From the NCBI GenBank assembly GCA_019417145.1, contig DXVY01000021.1, positions 1-15,695 of the forward strand: DNA of 15,695 bases, written 5' to 3'. The translations under genes were made by a program, and so were the position numbers. Every line of letters starts with the position of its first letter. Within the stretch, counting starts at the first letter, position 1. A model generated the notes under the pieces. The model made no database searches. It was given only the letters and a program-made list of their open reading frames with translations, and was not told the origin of the DNA. Origin of the DNA: Clostridiales bacterium (GTDB lineage: Bacteria > Bacillota > Clostridia > Oscillospirales > Acutalibacteraceae). Of this stretch, positions 1 to 7,165 are shown one piece after another.

Positions 1-176
1 ACATGTATGAGCGGCACCTGTTGTTTGCGGATGTGCTGACCCGCCTGGGCGTAGATCGGCAGACCGCCCTGCGGGACGCCTGTCATATGGAGCATGCGGT
101 CAGCGCCGAGAGCTTTGCGGCGCTGAAAAAACACTTTTTGGGGTGTGCGCGCATATTGTCGGACGAGGGCAAATAA
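1..176 (+). CDS. DtxR/MntR-family metal-dependent repressor, C-terminal part (5' end outside window)
   Basis: This is the end of a metal-sensing transcriptional repressor; the DNA-binding winged helix lies before the window. The visible frame begins with MYERHLLFADVLTRLGV and contains DACHMEHAVSAESFAALKKH, which matches the dimerisation and metal-binding helices of the DtxR/MntR family. The C-x-x-E-H group is the metal-ligand signature. Cysteine in its first position is the DtxR/IdeR (iron) state, where MntR of Bacillus subtilis has glutamate, so iron sensing is more likely than manganese; that is inference. The protein stops right after the dimerisation domain, so it is the short form without an SH3-like domain. 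An ATG at 3 is in frame but is internal in the family. Stop is TAA at 174-176. The gene is separated from the next one by a promoter and is not obviously part of its operon. Confidence 0.8.
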   Translation, partial: MYERHLLFADVLTRLGVDRQTALRDACHMEHAVSAESFAALKKHFLGCARILSDEGK

Positions 177-240
177 GGCGATCGGCGCGGGGGCGTATGG
201 GCGGGCCCGCGGCCGCCTGTCGGACCGAAGCGGGTTCCCC

Positions 241-267
241 GCCGAAACCGGTTGCGCCGGCTTCGGC
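241..267. terminator. GC-rich inverted repeat, possible terminator of the DtxR-family gene
   Basis: GCCGAA-a-CCGG (241-251) pairs with CCGG-c-TTCGGC (257-267) around the loop TTGCG, giving about ten pairs with one A-C mismatch. It lies 65 bases after the regulator's stop codon and just before the next promoter. The nearest T-run (287-291) is 20 bases away, so this is only a weak intrinsic terminator candidate. Confidence 0.35.
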
Positions 268-280
268 CGCCAGCGCCCGG

Positions 281-309
281 TTGTAATTTTTGCCGGCAGC
301 GTGTATAAT
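281..309 (+). promoter_or_regulatory. Sigma-A promoter of the site-2 protease/scpAB operon
   Basis: TTGTAA (281-286) and a perfect TATAAT (304-309) are separated by 17 bases. Transcription would start near 316 and give a leader of about 55 nt ending in AGGAGG (358-363), eight bases before the ATG at 372. Confidence 0.8.
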
Positions 310-371
310 AGATAAAATGGCTGTTTTGTACGGCTTTTTGCCTACAACCCCAAAAATAGGAGGAACGGTAT

Positions 372-1064
372 ATGCTGCAGCAGGTCCTGTCCAACGGCTT
401 TCATATCAGCGACATCATCGCTTATATTCTCTCGGCCGCGCTGGTCATTTTTCTGACCCTGCCCATTCATGAGTACGCCCACGCCCGCACGGCGGTCAAG
501 CTGGGCGACCCCACCCCCCGATACCAGGGGCGGCTGACCCTGAACCCCTTTGCCCATATCGACTATATCGGCTCCCTGCTGATCCTGCTGGTGGGCTTTG
601 GGTGGGCCAAGCCCGTGCCGGTCAACGCCCGGAATTTCAGGAACCCCAAGGCCGGCATGGCCATAACCGCCATAGCCGGGCCCCTGTCCAACCTGATTGT
701 GGCTTTTTTGAGCCTGCTGGTCTTCAATGCCATAGCCTTTTTCTGGCCGTTGGCCTATATCAGCAGGTGGGGGCTGCTGATTCTGAATATCTTCGGGTTT
801 CTGGCCTCCATCAATATCAGTCTGGCCGTTTTCAACCTGATCCCCATACCGCCGTTGGACGGCTCCAGGGTATTGACGGCCGTGCTGCCCGACCAAATTT
901 ACTATAAGATCATGCAGTATGAGCAGCTGATTATGATCGCGCTGTTCGCCCTGCTCTTTTTCGGTTTTCTCAGCGGGCCTCTGAGCATATTGACCAGTTG
1001 GGCATGGGACGGGCTGAACGGCCTGGCGGCCCTGCCCTTCCGGCTGCTGGCGGGGCTGCGGTAA
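372..1064 (+). CDS. Site-2 protease family protein (M50B intramembrane metalloprotease)
   Basis: A 230-residue polytopic membrane protein of the M50B family, which cuts transmembrane or membrane-bound substrates inside the bilayer; the substrate is unknown. The zinc-binding HEYAH motif is at residues 33-37 at the end of the first hydrophobic segment. The third ligand lies in FNLIPIPPLDG (154-164, Asp163). Hydrophobic stretches around 14-32, 67-78, 96-125, 134-155 and 185-200 fit the compact form without a PDZ domain, as in the small Firmicutes homologues encoded next to scpA. Start ATG at 372 is fixed by AGGAGG at 358-363. It is the first gene of a run continuing 30 bases later into scpA. A role in sporulation or sigma-factor signalling is possible, but SpoIVFB-type specificity cannot be read from the sequence. 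Confidence 0.9.
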   Translation: MLQQVLSNGFHISDIIAYILSAALVIFLTLPIHEYAHARTAVKLGDPTPRYQGRLTLNPFAHIDYIGSLLILLVGFGWAKPVPVNARNFRNPKAGMAITAIAGPLSNLIVAFLSLLVFNAIAFFWPLAYISRWGLLILNIFGFLASINISLAVFNLIPIPPLDGSRVLTAVLPDQIYYKIMQYEQLIMIALFALLFFGFLSGPLSILTSWAWDGLNGLAALPFRLLAGLR

Positions 1065-1094
1065 GGAGAACGGGAAAGGACGAGGAGGGGAGCC

Positions 1095-1817
1095 ATGGAA
1101 GCGCTTTCATATAAGCTGGAGGGATTCGAGGGCCCTCTGGACCTGCTGCTCCAGCTTATCTCCAAACATAAATTCAATATCTACGACGTGCCCCTTGCCG
1201 CGCTGTGCGACCAGTACGTGGCGCAGATCCAGCGTATGCAGGCCGTGGACCTGGATATCGCCAGCGAATTTCTGGAAATGGCGGCGCGGCTGGTCTACCT
1301 GAAAACGGTGAGCCTGCTTCCCAAACACGAGGAGGCGGAGGAGCTGAAGCAGGAGCTTACGGCCGAGCTGCTGGAATACCAGACCTGCCGGCAGATGGCG
1401 GAAAAGCTGTCCGGGATGACCGAGGGTTTCGGCCGTTTTGTGCGGTATCCCGAGCCGGTGGAGCCGGACAAGACCTATACCGGCCGTATGCCGGCGGACA
1501 GGCTGCTGGAGGGATATATGAACGCCGTGGGGCGGGGTCAGCGCCGTCTGCCCCCGCCGGCGACCGCCTTTACGGGCATCGTGGCCAGGAAGATTGTATC
1601 GGTTTCCTCCCGCATTGTATATGTGCTGCGTACGGTCTTCCGGGGAGGAAAACAGCGGCTGTCCGGCCTGTTTGCCTCGTCCAGGAGCCGGTCGGAGGCG
1701 GTGGCCACCTTTCTGGCGGTGCTGGAACTGGTGAAGGCCCGCCGTATCCGCGTGGAGGGCGACGGAGACGGCGCGCAGGTATGTAGCGTCCGGGAGGGAA
1801 AGAAGCATGAAGTTTGA
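1095..1817 (+). CDS. scpA: Segregation and condensation protein A (ScpA, kleisin)
   Basis: ScpA is the kleisin subunit that bridges the Smc dimer and binds ScpB in the bacterial condensin that organises the chromosome. The 240-residue protein starts with the family hallmark FEGPLDLLLQLI (residues 11-22) in the helical N-terminal domain that contacts the Smc neck. A middle linker follows. The C-terminal winged helix (about 160-235, with SRSEAVATFLAVLELVKARRIRVE near its end) contacts the Smc head. The length is typical of Firmicutes ScpA. A purine-rich GAGGAGGGG lies just upstream of the ATG at 1095. The last 11 bases overlap scpB, so the two are probably translationally coupled, as expected for partners of one complex. 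Confidence 0.95.
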   Translation: MEALSYKLEGFEGPLDLLLQLISKHKFNIYDVPLAALCDQYVAQIQRMQAVDLDIASEFLEMAARLVYLKTVSLLPKHEEAEELKQELTAELLEYQTCRQMAEKLSGMTEGFGRFVRYPEPVEPDKTYTGRMPADRLLEGYMNAVGRGQRRLPPPATAFTGIVARKIVSVSSRIVYVLRTVFRGGKQRLSGLFASSRSRSEAVATFLAVLELVKARRIRVEGDGDGAQVCSVREGKKHEV

Positions 1818-2568
1818 TCAGTATCTGGCCGCCTGCGAGGCCGTGGTTTTCGCCAGCGGGGACCCCATCCGGCTGGACCGTGTCAGCGAGGCGCTGGAGC
1901 TGTCCCGCGAGGATACGGAGAAGCTGCTGCTGGCCGTGCAGGAGCGGTACGATCGCCGGGACAGCGGCATAGAGCTGGTGCGGCTGGACGACTGTTGGCA
2001 GTTCTGCACAAGAAGCGCCTGTGCGGCGTATGTCAAAAGGGCCTTTGAAATCAAGCGCAACGCCCCCTTATCCCAGGCCGCCCTGGAGGTGCTGGCCGTA
2101 ATCGCCTATAACCAACCGGTGACCAGGGCCTTTGTGGAGCAGGTCCGGGGGGTGGACTGCGCAGGCGTGGTGGGCACCCTTTGCGAGAAGGGGCTGATTG
2201 AGGAGCGGGGCCGGTTGGAGCTGCCCGGGCGTCCGCTTTTGTACGGGACCACGCCGGTGTTTCTGCGCAGCTTTGGCCTCAGCTCCTTGGAGGAGCTGCC
2301 GCCCCTGCCGGAGGATATGAGCAAGGGCGCGCCGGCGTCCATGCTGGAGCCCCCGGGGGAATCGGCCGCGCCGGAACCCCCGTCGCCGGCGGACCAGGCG
2401 GATAAGAACCGAGTCGAGGAGACTGCGGCAGCAGCCGGAGAGCCGGCGGAGCCCCATGACGCAGCCGAGGGGGGAAATCCTTCGGACCGGCCGGCGGCCG
2501 GCGCGCAGGAGGCGGGGGAGGCGGCCGAAGCGGGACCCGTTGGGCCTCAGGAATCGGCCGACCGATAA
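1807..2568 (+). CDS. scpB: Segregation and condensation protein B (ScpB) with long disordered tail
   Basis: ScpB is a double winged-helix protein that dimerises and binds the middle region of ScpA in Smc-ScpAB. The core (residues 1-170) carries the expected NAPLSQAALEVLAVIAYNQP, the GRPLLYGTTPVFLRSFGL segment and a LEELPPLPE end. ScpB is usually about 190 residues. Here another 80 or so residues (171-253), rich in Pro, Glu, Ala and Gly, follow the folded part; they look disordered and acidic. The start ATG at 1807 lies inside the end of scpA and follows GGGAGGGAAAG. The reading frame is open to TAA at 2566-2568 with no sign of a frameshift, and its third codon positions remain GC-rich in the tail, which suggests genuine coding. 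Confidence 0.95.
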   Translation: MKFDQYLAACEAVVFASGDPIRLDRVSEALELSREDTEKLLLAVQERYDRRDSGIELVRLDDCWQFCTRSACAAYVKRAFEIKRNAPLSQAALEVLAVIAYNQPVTRAFVEQVRGVDCAGVVGTLCEKGLIEERGRLELPGRPLLYGTTPVFLRSFGLSSLEELPPLPEDMSKGAPASMLEPPGESAAPEPPSPADQADKNRVEETAAAAGEPAEPHDAAEGGNPSDRPAAGAQEAGEAAEAGPVGPQESADR

Positions 2569-2649
2569 ACAACCCGGCGGGCTATGCATAAATCCCCCGC
2601 ACAGCCGTCAATATTCTATGATGAACACGCCGAAAGGGAGGGAAGGGAC

Positions 2650-3303
2650 ATGCCTGGACTGGCCATCGCCGCCGGGGTGCTGGCGCTGCTGATTCTCCTG
2701 CTGTTGGGCCGGGTTTCCCTGGCCATACGGTATGATACCGGGCTGTCCGTAACCCTTGGCTGGCTGTTTTTTCGCTGGACCCTATATCCGAAAAAAAAGG
2801 ATAAGGGGAAAAAGAAGACCAAAAGGGGGCAGGCTAAGGAAAGCGTAAGGAAGGAAAAGAAGCCCGATCCCTTCCGGCAACTGGTAGAGGAACGGGGCAT
2901 AGCGGCCGCTGTGGGCGAGGTCTGCGGGCTGATGCGGGCGGTGCTATCCCGCTTTGGCCGCCTGTTGTCCCATGTGAAGGCCGATCCCCTGGAGCTGGAG
3001 CTCACCGTGGCGGGGGAGGACGCGGCGGCCACCGCGGTGGAATACGGCGGGGTCTGCGCCCTTGTCTACCCGCTGATAGGGGCCGTGTGGAGCGCGGTGC
3101 GGGTGGGCCGCTTCCGGGCGGATATCCGTCCGGATTTCGACGGCGGCCAATGGTCGGCCCGGTTGCGGGTGCGGCTGCGGCTGCGACCGATATTCGCCCT
3201 TTGGTTTGTCTGGCTGGGCGCAATGGATTATATAAAATGGAAGTCGGCCCGGCCGGCGGAAAATGGCATACAAAACAGCATTAAGGAAGGTGCAGGAAAA
3301 TGA
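2650..3303 (+). CDS. DUF2953 domain-containing membrane-anchored protein (YtfI-like)
   Basis: A 217-residue protein with one N-terminal transmembrane segment (about 4-22). A short hydrophobic beta-like region follows (26-48), then a very basic linker (KKKDKGKKKTKRG..., about 50-74), a helical stretch, and a region resembling the DUF2953 domain with its repeated RLRVRLRLRPI strand near the end. The function of DUF2953 is not known. The family sits next to the GerW/YtfJ gene in spore formers (ytfI-ytfJ of Bacillus), and the same order holds here. The start at 2650 is chosen because GGGAGGGAAGGGAC precedes it and the transmembrane helix then begins at once. An upstream in-frame ATG at 2584 would add 22 unlikely residues. 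The stop overlaps the next start (ATGA, 3300-3303). Confidence 0.8.
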   Translation: MPGLAIAAGVLALLILLLLGRVSLAIRYDTGLSVTLGWLFFRWTLYPKKKDKGKKKTKRGQAKESVRKEKKPDPFRQLVEERGIAAAVGEVCGLMRAVLSRFGRLLSHVKADPLELELTVAGEDAAATAVEYGGVCALVYPLIGAVWSAVRVGRFRADIRPDFDGGQWSARLRVRLRLRPIFALWFVWLGAMDYIKWKSARPAENGIQNSIKEGAGK

Positions 3304-3704
3304 CAGAAGAAAACAATATCCAGGGGATCATGAATGTGACCATGGAAAAGCTTAGGGCTATGGCCGACGCAGATACCATCATAGGCGATCCCATCGTCAC
3401 CGGCGGGGTGACCCTGATCCCGGTGTCCAAGATATCCTTCGGCCTTGCCACCGGCGGCACCGACCTGCCTACCAAAAGCCCGCATAAGCTCTTTGGCGGC
3501 GGGGGAGGGGCCGGGGTATCCATCACGCCCATCGCCTTCCTGGCCGTGCAGAATGGAGACGTGCGGCTGCTGCAAATATCCAAGGATGCTTCGGCCGCGG
3601 ATAAGGCCGTGGCCCTGGTGCCCGAGCTGTTTGATAAGATTGTGGGGCTTTTCAAGAAGGATAAGGGACAAGGGGAAGAGCCCGCCGACCCGGACCAGCT
3701 GTAA
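3300..3704 (+). CDS. gerW: GerW family sporulation protein (YtfJ)
   Basis: A 134-residue member of the GerW/YtfJ family, small proteins made during sporulation and linked in Bacillus to spore germination. Family features seen are MEKLRAMADADTIIGDPI near the start, VTLIPVSKISFGLATGG, the glycine run FGGGGGAGVSITPIAFLAV, and an amphipathic LVPELFDKIVGLFKK close to the C-terminus. The ATG overlaps the DUF2953 stop as ATGA, so the two are coupled. It is the last gene of the plus-strand operon starting at 372. Its presence is the best evidence in the window that the organism forms endospores. Confidence 0.92.
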   Translation: MTEENNIQGIMNVTMEKLRAMADADTIIGDPIVTGGVTLIPVSKISFGLATGGTDLPTKSPHKLFGGGGGAGVSITPIAFLAVQNGDVRLLQISKDASAADKAVALVPELFDKIVGLFKKDKGQGEEPADPDQL

Positions 3705-3798
3705 AACCGGCCCGCAGCTGCGGACGCCTATCGCCGGCGGTTGTGCGCGGGGAGAGGGCCGGGCAGCCGGCAGGGATATAGCTTATGTCCCGTCGGCA

Positions 3799-3838
3799 GG
3801 GGGCGGCTGGCTTTTTTGCCCGCCCCCTTGCCTTTTTG
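3799..3838 (+). terminator. Intrinsic terminator after the scpAB-gerW operon
   Basis: GGGGGCGG (3799-3806) pairs with CCGCCCCC (3820-3827); a T-run follows (TTGCCTTTTTG). The loop itself contains a T-run. It lies about 95 bases after the gerW stop. Confidence 0.6.
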
Positions 3839-3968
3839 TTCGCCTCTTTCCGCGCGTGCACGCATACCGGCCGCCGTCCGGGCCTATCGTCGGCGGCCCG
3901 CCTTTTCCCATGGGCGCCTTGCCCGTCGAAGGTCCCGCGCTATGCGGCGGTTTTTCCTTTTTGGCAGT

Positions 3969-3987
3969 CCCCTTTGGGGCTTTTTTT
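3969..3987 (+). terminator. Second short terminator-like hairpin
   Basis: CCCC (3969-3972), loop TTT, GGGG (3976-3979), then C and seven T (3981-3987). The stem is short, but the T-run is the best in this gap. Confidence 0.4.
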
Positions 3988-4054
3988 CTCCCGCCCGTCC
4001 CCCTATGGGGCCTCTTTTCTCTCGTCTTCACCGGACGGCCCTGGAGCCCGGCGC

Positions 4055-4093
4055 AAAAAGCCGCCCCGCCGGCTTTGAAGGCAGGCGGGGCGG
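4055..4093 (-). terminator. Intrinsic terminator of the D-Ala-D-Ala carboxypeptidase gene
   Basis: CCGCCCCGCC (4061-4070) and GGCGGGGCGG (4084-4093) form a perfect 10-bp stem. Read on the minus strand it is followed by C and five T (4059-4055), starting 17 bases after the carboxypeptidase stop. Confidence 0.85.
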
Positions 4094-4110
4094 AAGCGTC
4101 TGAGAGGGGG

Positions 4111-5361
4111 TCAAAAGATGGACCAGCCGATCAGCCGGCGGAACCAGTAGAGAACCTCCTCCCGCTGGTGGGCGGGGTCCACAGGAAGGGGGGAGACCTG
4201 GCCGGCCGCCCGTATCTGGGCCTCGGCCAGCTTTTCCCCGTCCAGAGTGTACTCGATGCGACCTACCACCTGGCCGGCCTCCACAGGGGTATACAGGAAT
4301 TCCGGCAGGTAGATCTGTCGCTGGATTTTCTGGGCCTCGCCCTTGAGCAGGCAGAGGCTTTGGGGGAAGACCTGGAGGGATACCCTGTCGGCGTCGCCGC
4401 CCACCACGGGCAGGCTGTCGGTGGGCAGGGAGGTGTCCAGCTCCACGGTTTCCAGCAGGGAGAAGCCGTAGTCGTACATAGCCTCGTGGTCGTTCCAGTC
4501 GTCGGGCGCGTTAAGGGTGACGGCGATCAGGCGACCGCCCTCCCGTTCGGCGCAGGAGACCAGGCATCGGCCGGATTTTTTGGTAAAGCCGGTCTTGACG
4601 CCGATGACGCCCTCGCAGCGGGACAGGAGCTTGTTGTGATTGGAAAGGGTCCGTTTGTAGGGCGGATTGCCGTAGCAGAGGGTGGCCGTCTTGCTGGAGG
4701 CCGCGTTTTTAAAATCCTCATTTTCCATAGCGTAGGCCGCCAGACGGGCCAGGTCATAGGCCGTGGTGTAGTGCTCCGGATCGTCCAGCCCGGAGGGGGT
4801 GACGAAATGGGTAGAGGTAAGGCCCAGCGCGGCGGCCTTTTGATTCATCAGGTCGGCAAAGCCCTGCAGGCTGCCGCCCAGGGCGATGGCGGTGGTATTG
4901 GCCGCGTCGTTGCCCGAGGCCAACAGCATGCCGTAGAGCAGGTCGTGATAGGAGACCGTGTCCCCGGCCCGCAGGCCCATGGATGAGCCCTCCACTGTGA
5001 CCATTTCCCTTGTGGTCACCAGGGTCTCTTCCAGATTTCCCCGCTCGGCCAGCAGCAGGGCGGTCATGATCTTGGTGGTGCTGGCCATGGGAAGACGCTC
5101 ATAGGCGTTTTTCTCCAGCAGGATCTGCCCGGAATCCGCGTGAATAAGGATGGCGGACTTGGCTGAGACCGAGGGCGCGGCAGCCGCCGTTCCCTCAGCG
5201 AGCACCGCTTTTTTAGGCGCGGCGGCCGTAACGGTCGGTTCGCCGGGCAACGCGCCTATGGCGGACAGGCCGGCGGCTGTTCCGCCTATAGTCATCAGGC
5301 AAGCGGCCAGGAGGGCCGGGAGACGGGAAAGCAGGGGCCGTCCCCGGTGCTTGTTTCTCAT
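4111..5361 (-). CDS. dacF: D-alanyl-D-alanine carboxypeptidase (S11, DacF/PBP5-like)
   Basis: An exported penicillin-binding protein that trims the terminal D-Ala of peptidoglycan pentapeptides. With the start at 5361 it has 416 residues. The N-terminus is basic (MRNKHRGRPLLSRL), followed by a hydrophobic signal segment (about 14-38) and an Ala-rich linker. All three active-site motifs are present: STTK (94-97, nucleophile Ser94), SGN (149-151) and KTG (256-258). A PBP5-type C-terminal beta domain follows, and the last 16 residues can form an amphipathic membrane anchor (EEVLYWFRRLIGWSIF). The upstream ATG at 5409 lacks a ribosome site, whereas GGGGATGG precedes 5361. The paralogue name dacF is a guess. 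The gene is convergent with the scpAB-gerW operon and divergent from rluB, with a tandem array between the two start sites. Confidence 0.92.
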   Translation of the reverse strand: MRNKHRGRPLLSRLPALLAACLMTIGGTAAGLSAIGALPGEPTVTAAAPKKAVLAEGTAAAAPSVSAKSAILIHADSGQILLEKNAYERLPMASTTKIMTALLLAERGNLEETLVTTREMVTVEGSSMGLRAGDTVSYHDLLYGMLLASGNDAANTTAIALGGSLQGFADLMNQKAAALGLTSTHFVTPSGLDDPEHYTTAYDLARLAAYAMENEDFKNAASSKTATLCYGNPPYKRTLSNHNKLLSRCEGVIGVKTGFTKKSGRCLVSCAEREGGRLIAVTLNAPDDWNDHEAMYDYGFSLLETVELDTSLPTDSLPVVGGDADRVSLQVFPQSLCLLKGEAQKIQRQIYLPEFLYTPVEAGQVVGRIEYTLDGEKLAEAQIRAAGQVSPLPVDPAHQREEVLYWFRRLIGWSIF

Positions 5362-5901
5362 GTGTCCATCCCCTTTTATAGTCAGCTTATTCCATTTATA
5401 TCTATTCACCGCCTTTCCCCGATATGCGCGGGCGGTGCCCGCAACCGGACGCAGGCGGCCCGGGCGAAGAGGGGAGCCCGGTGACCCGACAGCACCCCCG
5501 GGGAACGGCTTTAAGCCTCAAAGGGCAGTGCCCGCAACCGGACGCAGGCGGCCCGGGCGAAGAGGGAAGCCCGGTGACCCGACAGCAACCCCCGGGGAAC
5601 GGCTTTAAGCCTCAAAGGGCAGTGCCCGCAGCCGGACGCAGGCGGCCTGGGCGAAGAGGGAAGCCCGGTGGCCCGACAGCACCCCCGGGGAATGGCTTTA
5701 AGCCTCAAAGGGCAGTGCCCGCAGCCGGACGCAGGCGGCCCGGGCGAAGAGGGAAGCCCGGTGACCCGACAGCACCCCCGAGGAACGGCCCTGAGGCGCG
5801 GCGGCCGCTGCTGGGAAAACCAGCCGCGTCATGCCGGCCGGAGGGATTTCCCATGCCGACGAGGTTGGCAAAAAAATAGAACCGAACAGGATGAAACCAA
5901 A
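5362..5901. other. Intergenic region between divergent dacF-like gene and rluB
   Basis: Of these 540 bases, about 5435-5790 is a tandem array. The part next to the carboxypeptidase gene (5362-5420) is AT-richer and probably holds its promoter, but I see no convincing hexamer pair. The part from 5791 to 5901 leads into rluB and shows no clear promoter either. Confidence 0.5.
5435..5790. repeat. Tandem repeat array, period 93-94 bp, about 3.8 copies
   Basis: Units begin with GTGCCCGC at 5435, 5528, 5622 and 5715, giving spacings of 93, 94 and 93. Copies differ by a handful of substitutions and one inserted A in copy 2; the last copy loses similarity near 5790. Each unit contains CCCGGGCGAAGAGGGAAGCCCGG, able to form a 6-bp hairpin, plus the near-palindromes GGCTTTAAGCC and GGGCAGTGCCC. 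In copy 3 a C-to-T change in the hairpin keeps a G-U pair. The 94-bp unit shifts the reading frame, so the array does not encode a repeated peptide. No spacers are present, so it is not CRISPR. Confidence 0.93.
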
Positions 5902-6648
5902 ATGAAGGATAATCGCATAAGACTACAGAAATTTCTCTCCCAGAGCGGCGTGACCTCCCGCCGGGGGGCGGAGGAACTGATCGCGGCGGGACGGGTGAAG
6001 GTCAACGGCCGCCCGGCCCGATTGGGGGACAAAGTGGATCCCAAGCGGGACAAGGTGGTGGTGGCGGGCAGACGGGTGGTCGCCCAGACCGAGAAGATGT
6101 ACATCATGCTCCATAAGCCCCGGGGCTACGTGACCACCATGCGCGACGAGCAGGACCGGAAGTGCGTGGCCGACCTGGTGGCCGACGCGGGACAGCGGCT
6201 GCTGCCGGTGGGACGGCTGGATAAGGATTCCGAGGGGCTGCTGCTCATGACCAACGACGGGGAATTCATCAACCTCCTCACCCACCCCTCCCGACATGTG
6301 GCCAAGGTGTACAGGGTGAGCGTCCGGGGAGAGGTCACCGAGGAGCTGTTGGCCAGGCTGTCCGCCGGGGTGGAACTGGACGGCCGCCGGACCAATCCCT
6401 GCGAGATGGATATCCTAGCGAAGGACGAAAACCGCACGGTTCTGCGAATTGTGCTGTACGAGGGGCGCAACCGGCAGATCCGCCGCATGTGCGAGTCGGC
6501 TGGATTGACCGTGATCCGCCTGAAGCGCACCGAAGTGGCCGGCGTGAAGCTGGGCATGCTTCCGGTGGGGAAATGGCGGGAATTAAATGAGAAGGAGCTG
6601 AAGCGCCTGCAAAACGTTTCGGTTCCCAAAAAGGAGGAACGGGAATGA
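5902..6648 (+). CDS. rluB: RsuA/RluB-family rRNA pseudouridine synthase
   Basis: Converts a uridine in ribosomal RNA to pseudouridine; RluB acts on 23S rRNA helix 89 and RsuA on 16S rRNA, and the gene neighbourhood favours RluB. The 248-residue protein has an N-terminal S4 RNA-binding domain (about 6-55, IRLQKFLSQSGVTSRRGAEELI...GRVKVNG). The catalytic motif GRLDKDSEGLLLMTNDG has the nucleophile at Asp107. A later family block is EGRNRQIRRMCESAG. The start at 5902 begins exactly at the S4 domain; the frame stays open upstream to 5668 only because it runs through the noncoding tandem array. The ribosome site is weak (CAGGAT). The stop overlaps the next gene as ATGA. Confidence 0.93.
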   Translation: MKDNRIRLQKFLSQSGVTSRRGAEELIAAGRVKVNGRPARLGDKVDPKRDKVVVAGRRVVAQTEKMYIMLHKPRGYVTTMRDEQDRKCVADLVADAGQRLLPVGRLDKDSEGLLLMTNDGEFINLLTHPSRHVAKVYRVSVRGEVTEELLARLSAGVELDGRRTNPCEMDILAKDENRTVLRIVLYEGRNRQIRRMCESAGLTVIRLKRTEVAGVKLGMLPVGKWRELNEKELKRLQNVSVPKKEERE

Positions 6649-7025
6649 TCACCGTATTGCCAGTGGAGGACCGGGAGCGGTTGACCGCCCTGTATGCCGC
6701 GTCCGGCTTGCTAATGGAGGAAAACAGCGGGGCCGTGGAGGCGCGGGACGGGGAGGAAAGCCTGGGCTATTGCCTGTACACCCTGGACCATCGCTCCATG
6801 CAGGTGCGGGCCCTGACCCCGGAGGAGGACAGCTATATGGCCGACGGGGTGTTGCGTTCGGCGCTGCATGTGGCGGTGACTCGAGGGGTGTTCGCGGCCT
6901 ATTATACCGACACGGCGCCGGTGGGGCTGTTGGGCCGGCTGGGATTTATCAAAAATGACGAGAATAGAGAATTGGACATCGGCAAATTGTTTTCATCCTG
7001 TCAAAATTGCGGCGGGCAGGGCTGA
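6645..7025 (+). CDS. Small GNAT-like N-acetyltransferase family protein
   Basis: A 126-residue protein resembling a minimal GNAT fold. An N-terminal MITVLPVEDRERLTALY precedes a strand region (SLGYCLYTL, MQVRALTPEED), then a helix (VLRSALHVAVTRGVFAAYYTD), and a typical GNAT end APVGLLGRLGFIKND. The C-terminus LFSSCQNCGGQG contains two cysteines in a C-x-x-C arrangement. The acetyl-CoA loop consensus is not clear, so activity is uncertain and the substrate is unknown. It overlaps rluB by four bases (ATGA), with the ribosome site AGGAGG inside the rluB end; the pair is probably coupled. Confidence 0.65.
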   Translation: MITVLPVEDRERLTALYAASGLLMEENSGAVEARDGEESLGYCLYTLDHRSMQVRALTPEEDSYMADGVLRSALHVAVTRGVFAAYYTDTAPVGLLGRLGFIKNDENRELDIGKLFSSCQNCGGQG

Positions 7026-7031
7026 ATGCCC

Positions 7032-7060
7032 TTGTTATTTTTCTGTCAATACGTTATACT
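7032..7060 (+). promoter_or_regulatory. Sigma-A promoter of the biotin carboxylase cluster
   Basis: TTGTTA (7032-7037) and TATACT (7055-7060) with a 17-base spacer. Transcription would begin near 7067 and leave a leader of about 140 nt before the carboxyltransferase start. Confidence 0.8.
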
Positions 7061-7083
7061 ATAAACTGGTTTCTTTTGTAAGT

Positions 7084-7165
7084 ATTCGCGGGGAAATAGG
7101 GGCGATCTCCTTGCCGCGAATGATCATGGACGACCGCCCTTGTCCGGGTGAAAGCGGGACGGTCG
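7084..7165 (+). promoter_or_regulatory. Structured 5' leader with two stem-loops
   Basis: Stem 1: ATTCGCGG (7084-7091) with CCGCGAAT (7114-7121), enclosing a smaller AGGGG/CTCCT hairpin (7098-7111) with loop CGAT. Stem 2: CGACCG (7131-7136) with CGGTCG (7160-7165), extended inside by TCC/GGA. No T-run follows, and I recognise no riboswitch class. Confidence 0.45.

Larger units (their letters stand above)
3705..4110. other. Noncoding gap between convergent genes, rich in U-tailed hairpins
   Basis: These 406 bases separate gerW (plus) from the carboxypeptidase gene (minus). No reading frame here looks coding. The stretch holds a 12-bp palindrome CCGCAGCTGCGG (3712-3723), terminator candidates in the plus direction near 3799-3838 and 3969-3987, a weaker one at about 3999-4018, and the minus-direction terminator at 4055-4093. 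Pyrimidine-rich sequence fills the space between them. Confidence 0.6.

Noticed and set aside
3445..4986. 513-codon plus-strand open frame
   Set aside because: It runs antisense through the clearly recognised carboxypeptidase gene and through the terminator-rich gap; long shadow frames are expected in GC-rich DNA.
5435..5790. CRISPR array
   Set aside because: The units are contiguous and similar along their whole length; there are no unique spacers and no cas genes.
5424..5879. Repetitive protein encoded by the 93-bp array
   Set aside because: The period changes between 93 and 94, so the frame shifts between units, and there is no ribosome site; the repetition belongs to the DNA.
5668..5901. 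N-terminal extension of rluB from an upstream ATG
   Set aside because: It would translate the tandem array; the S4 domain begins right at the ATG at 5902.
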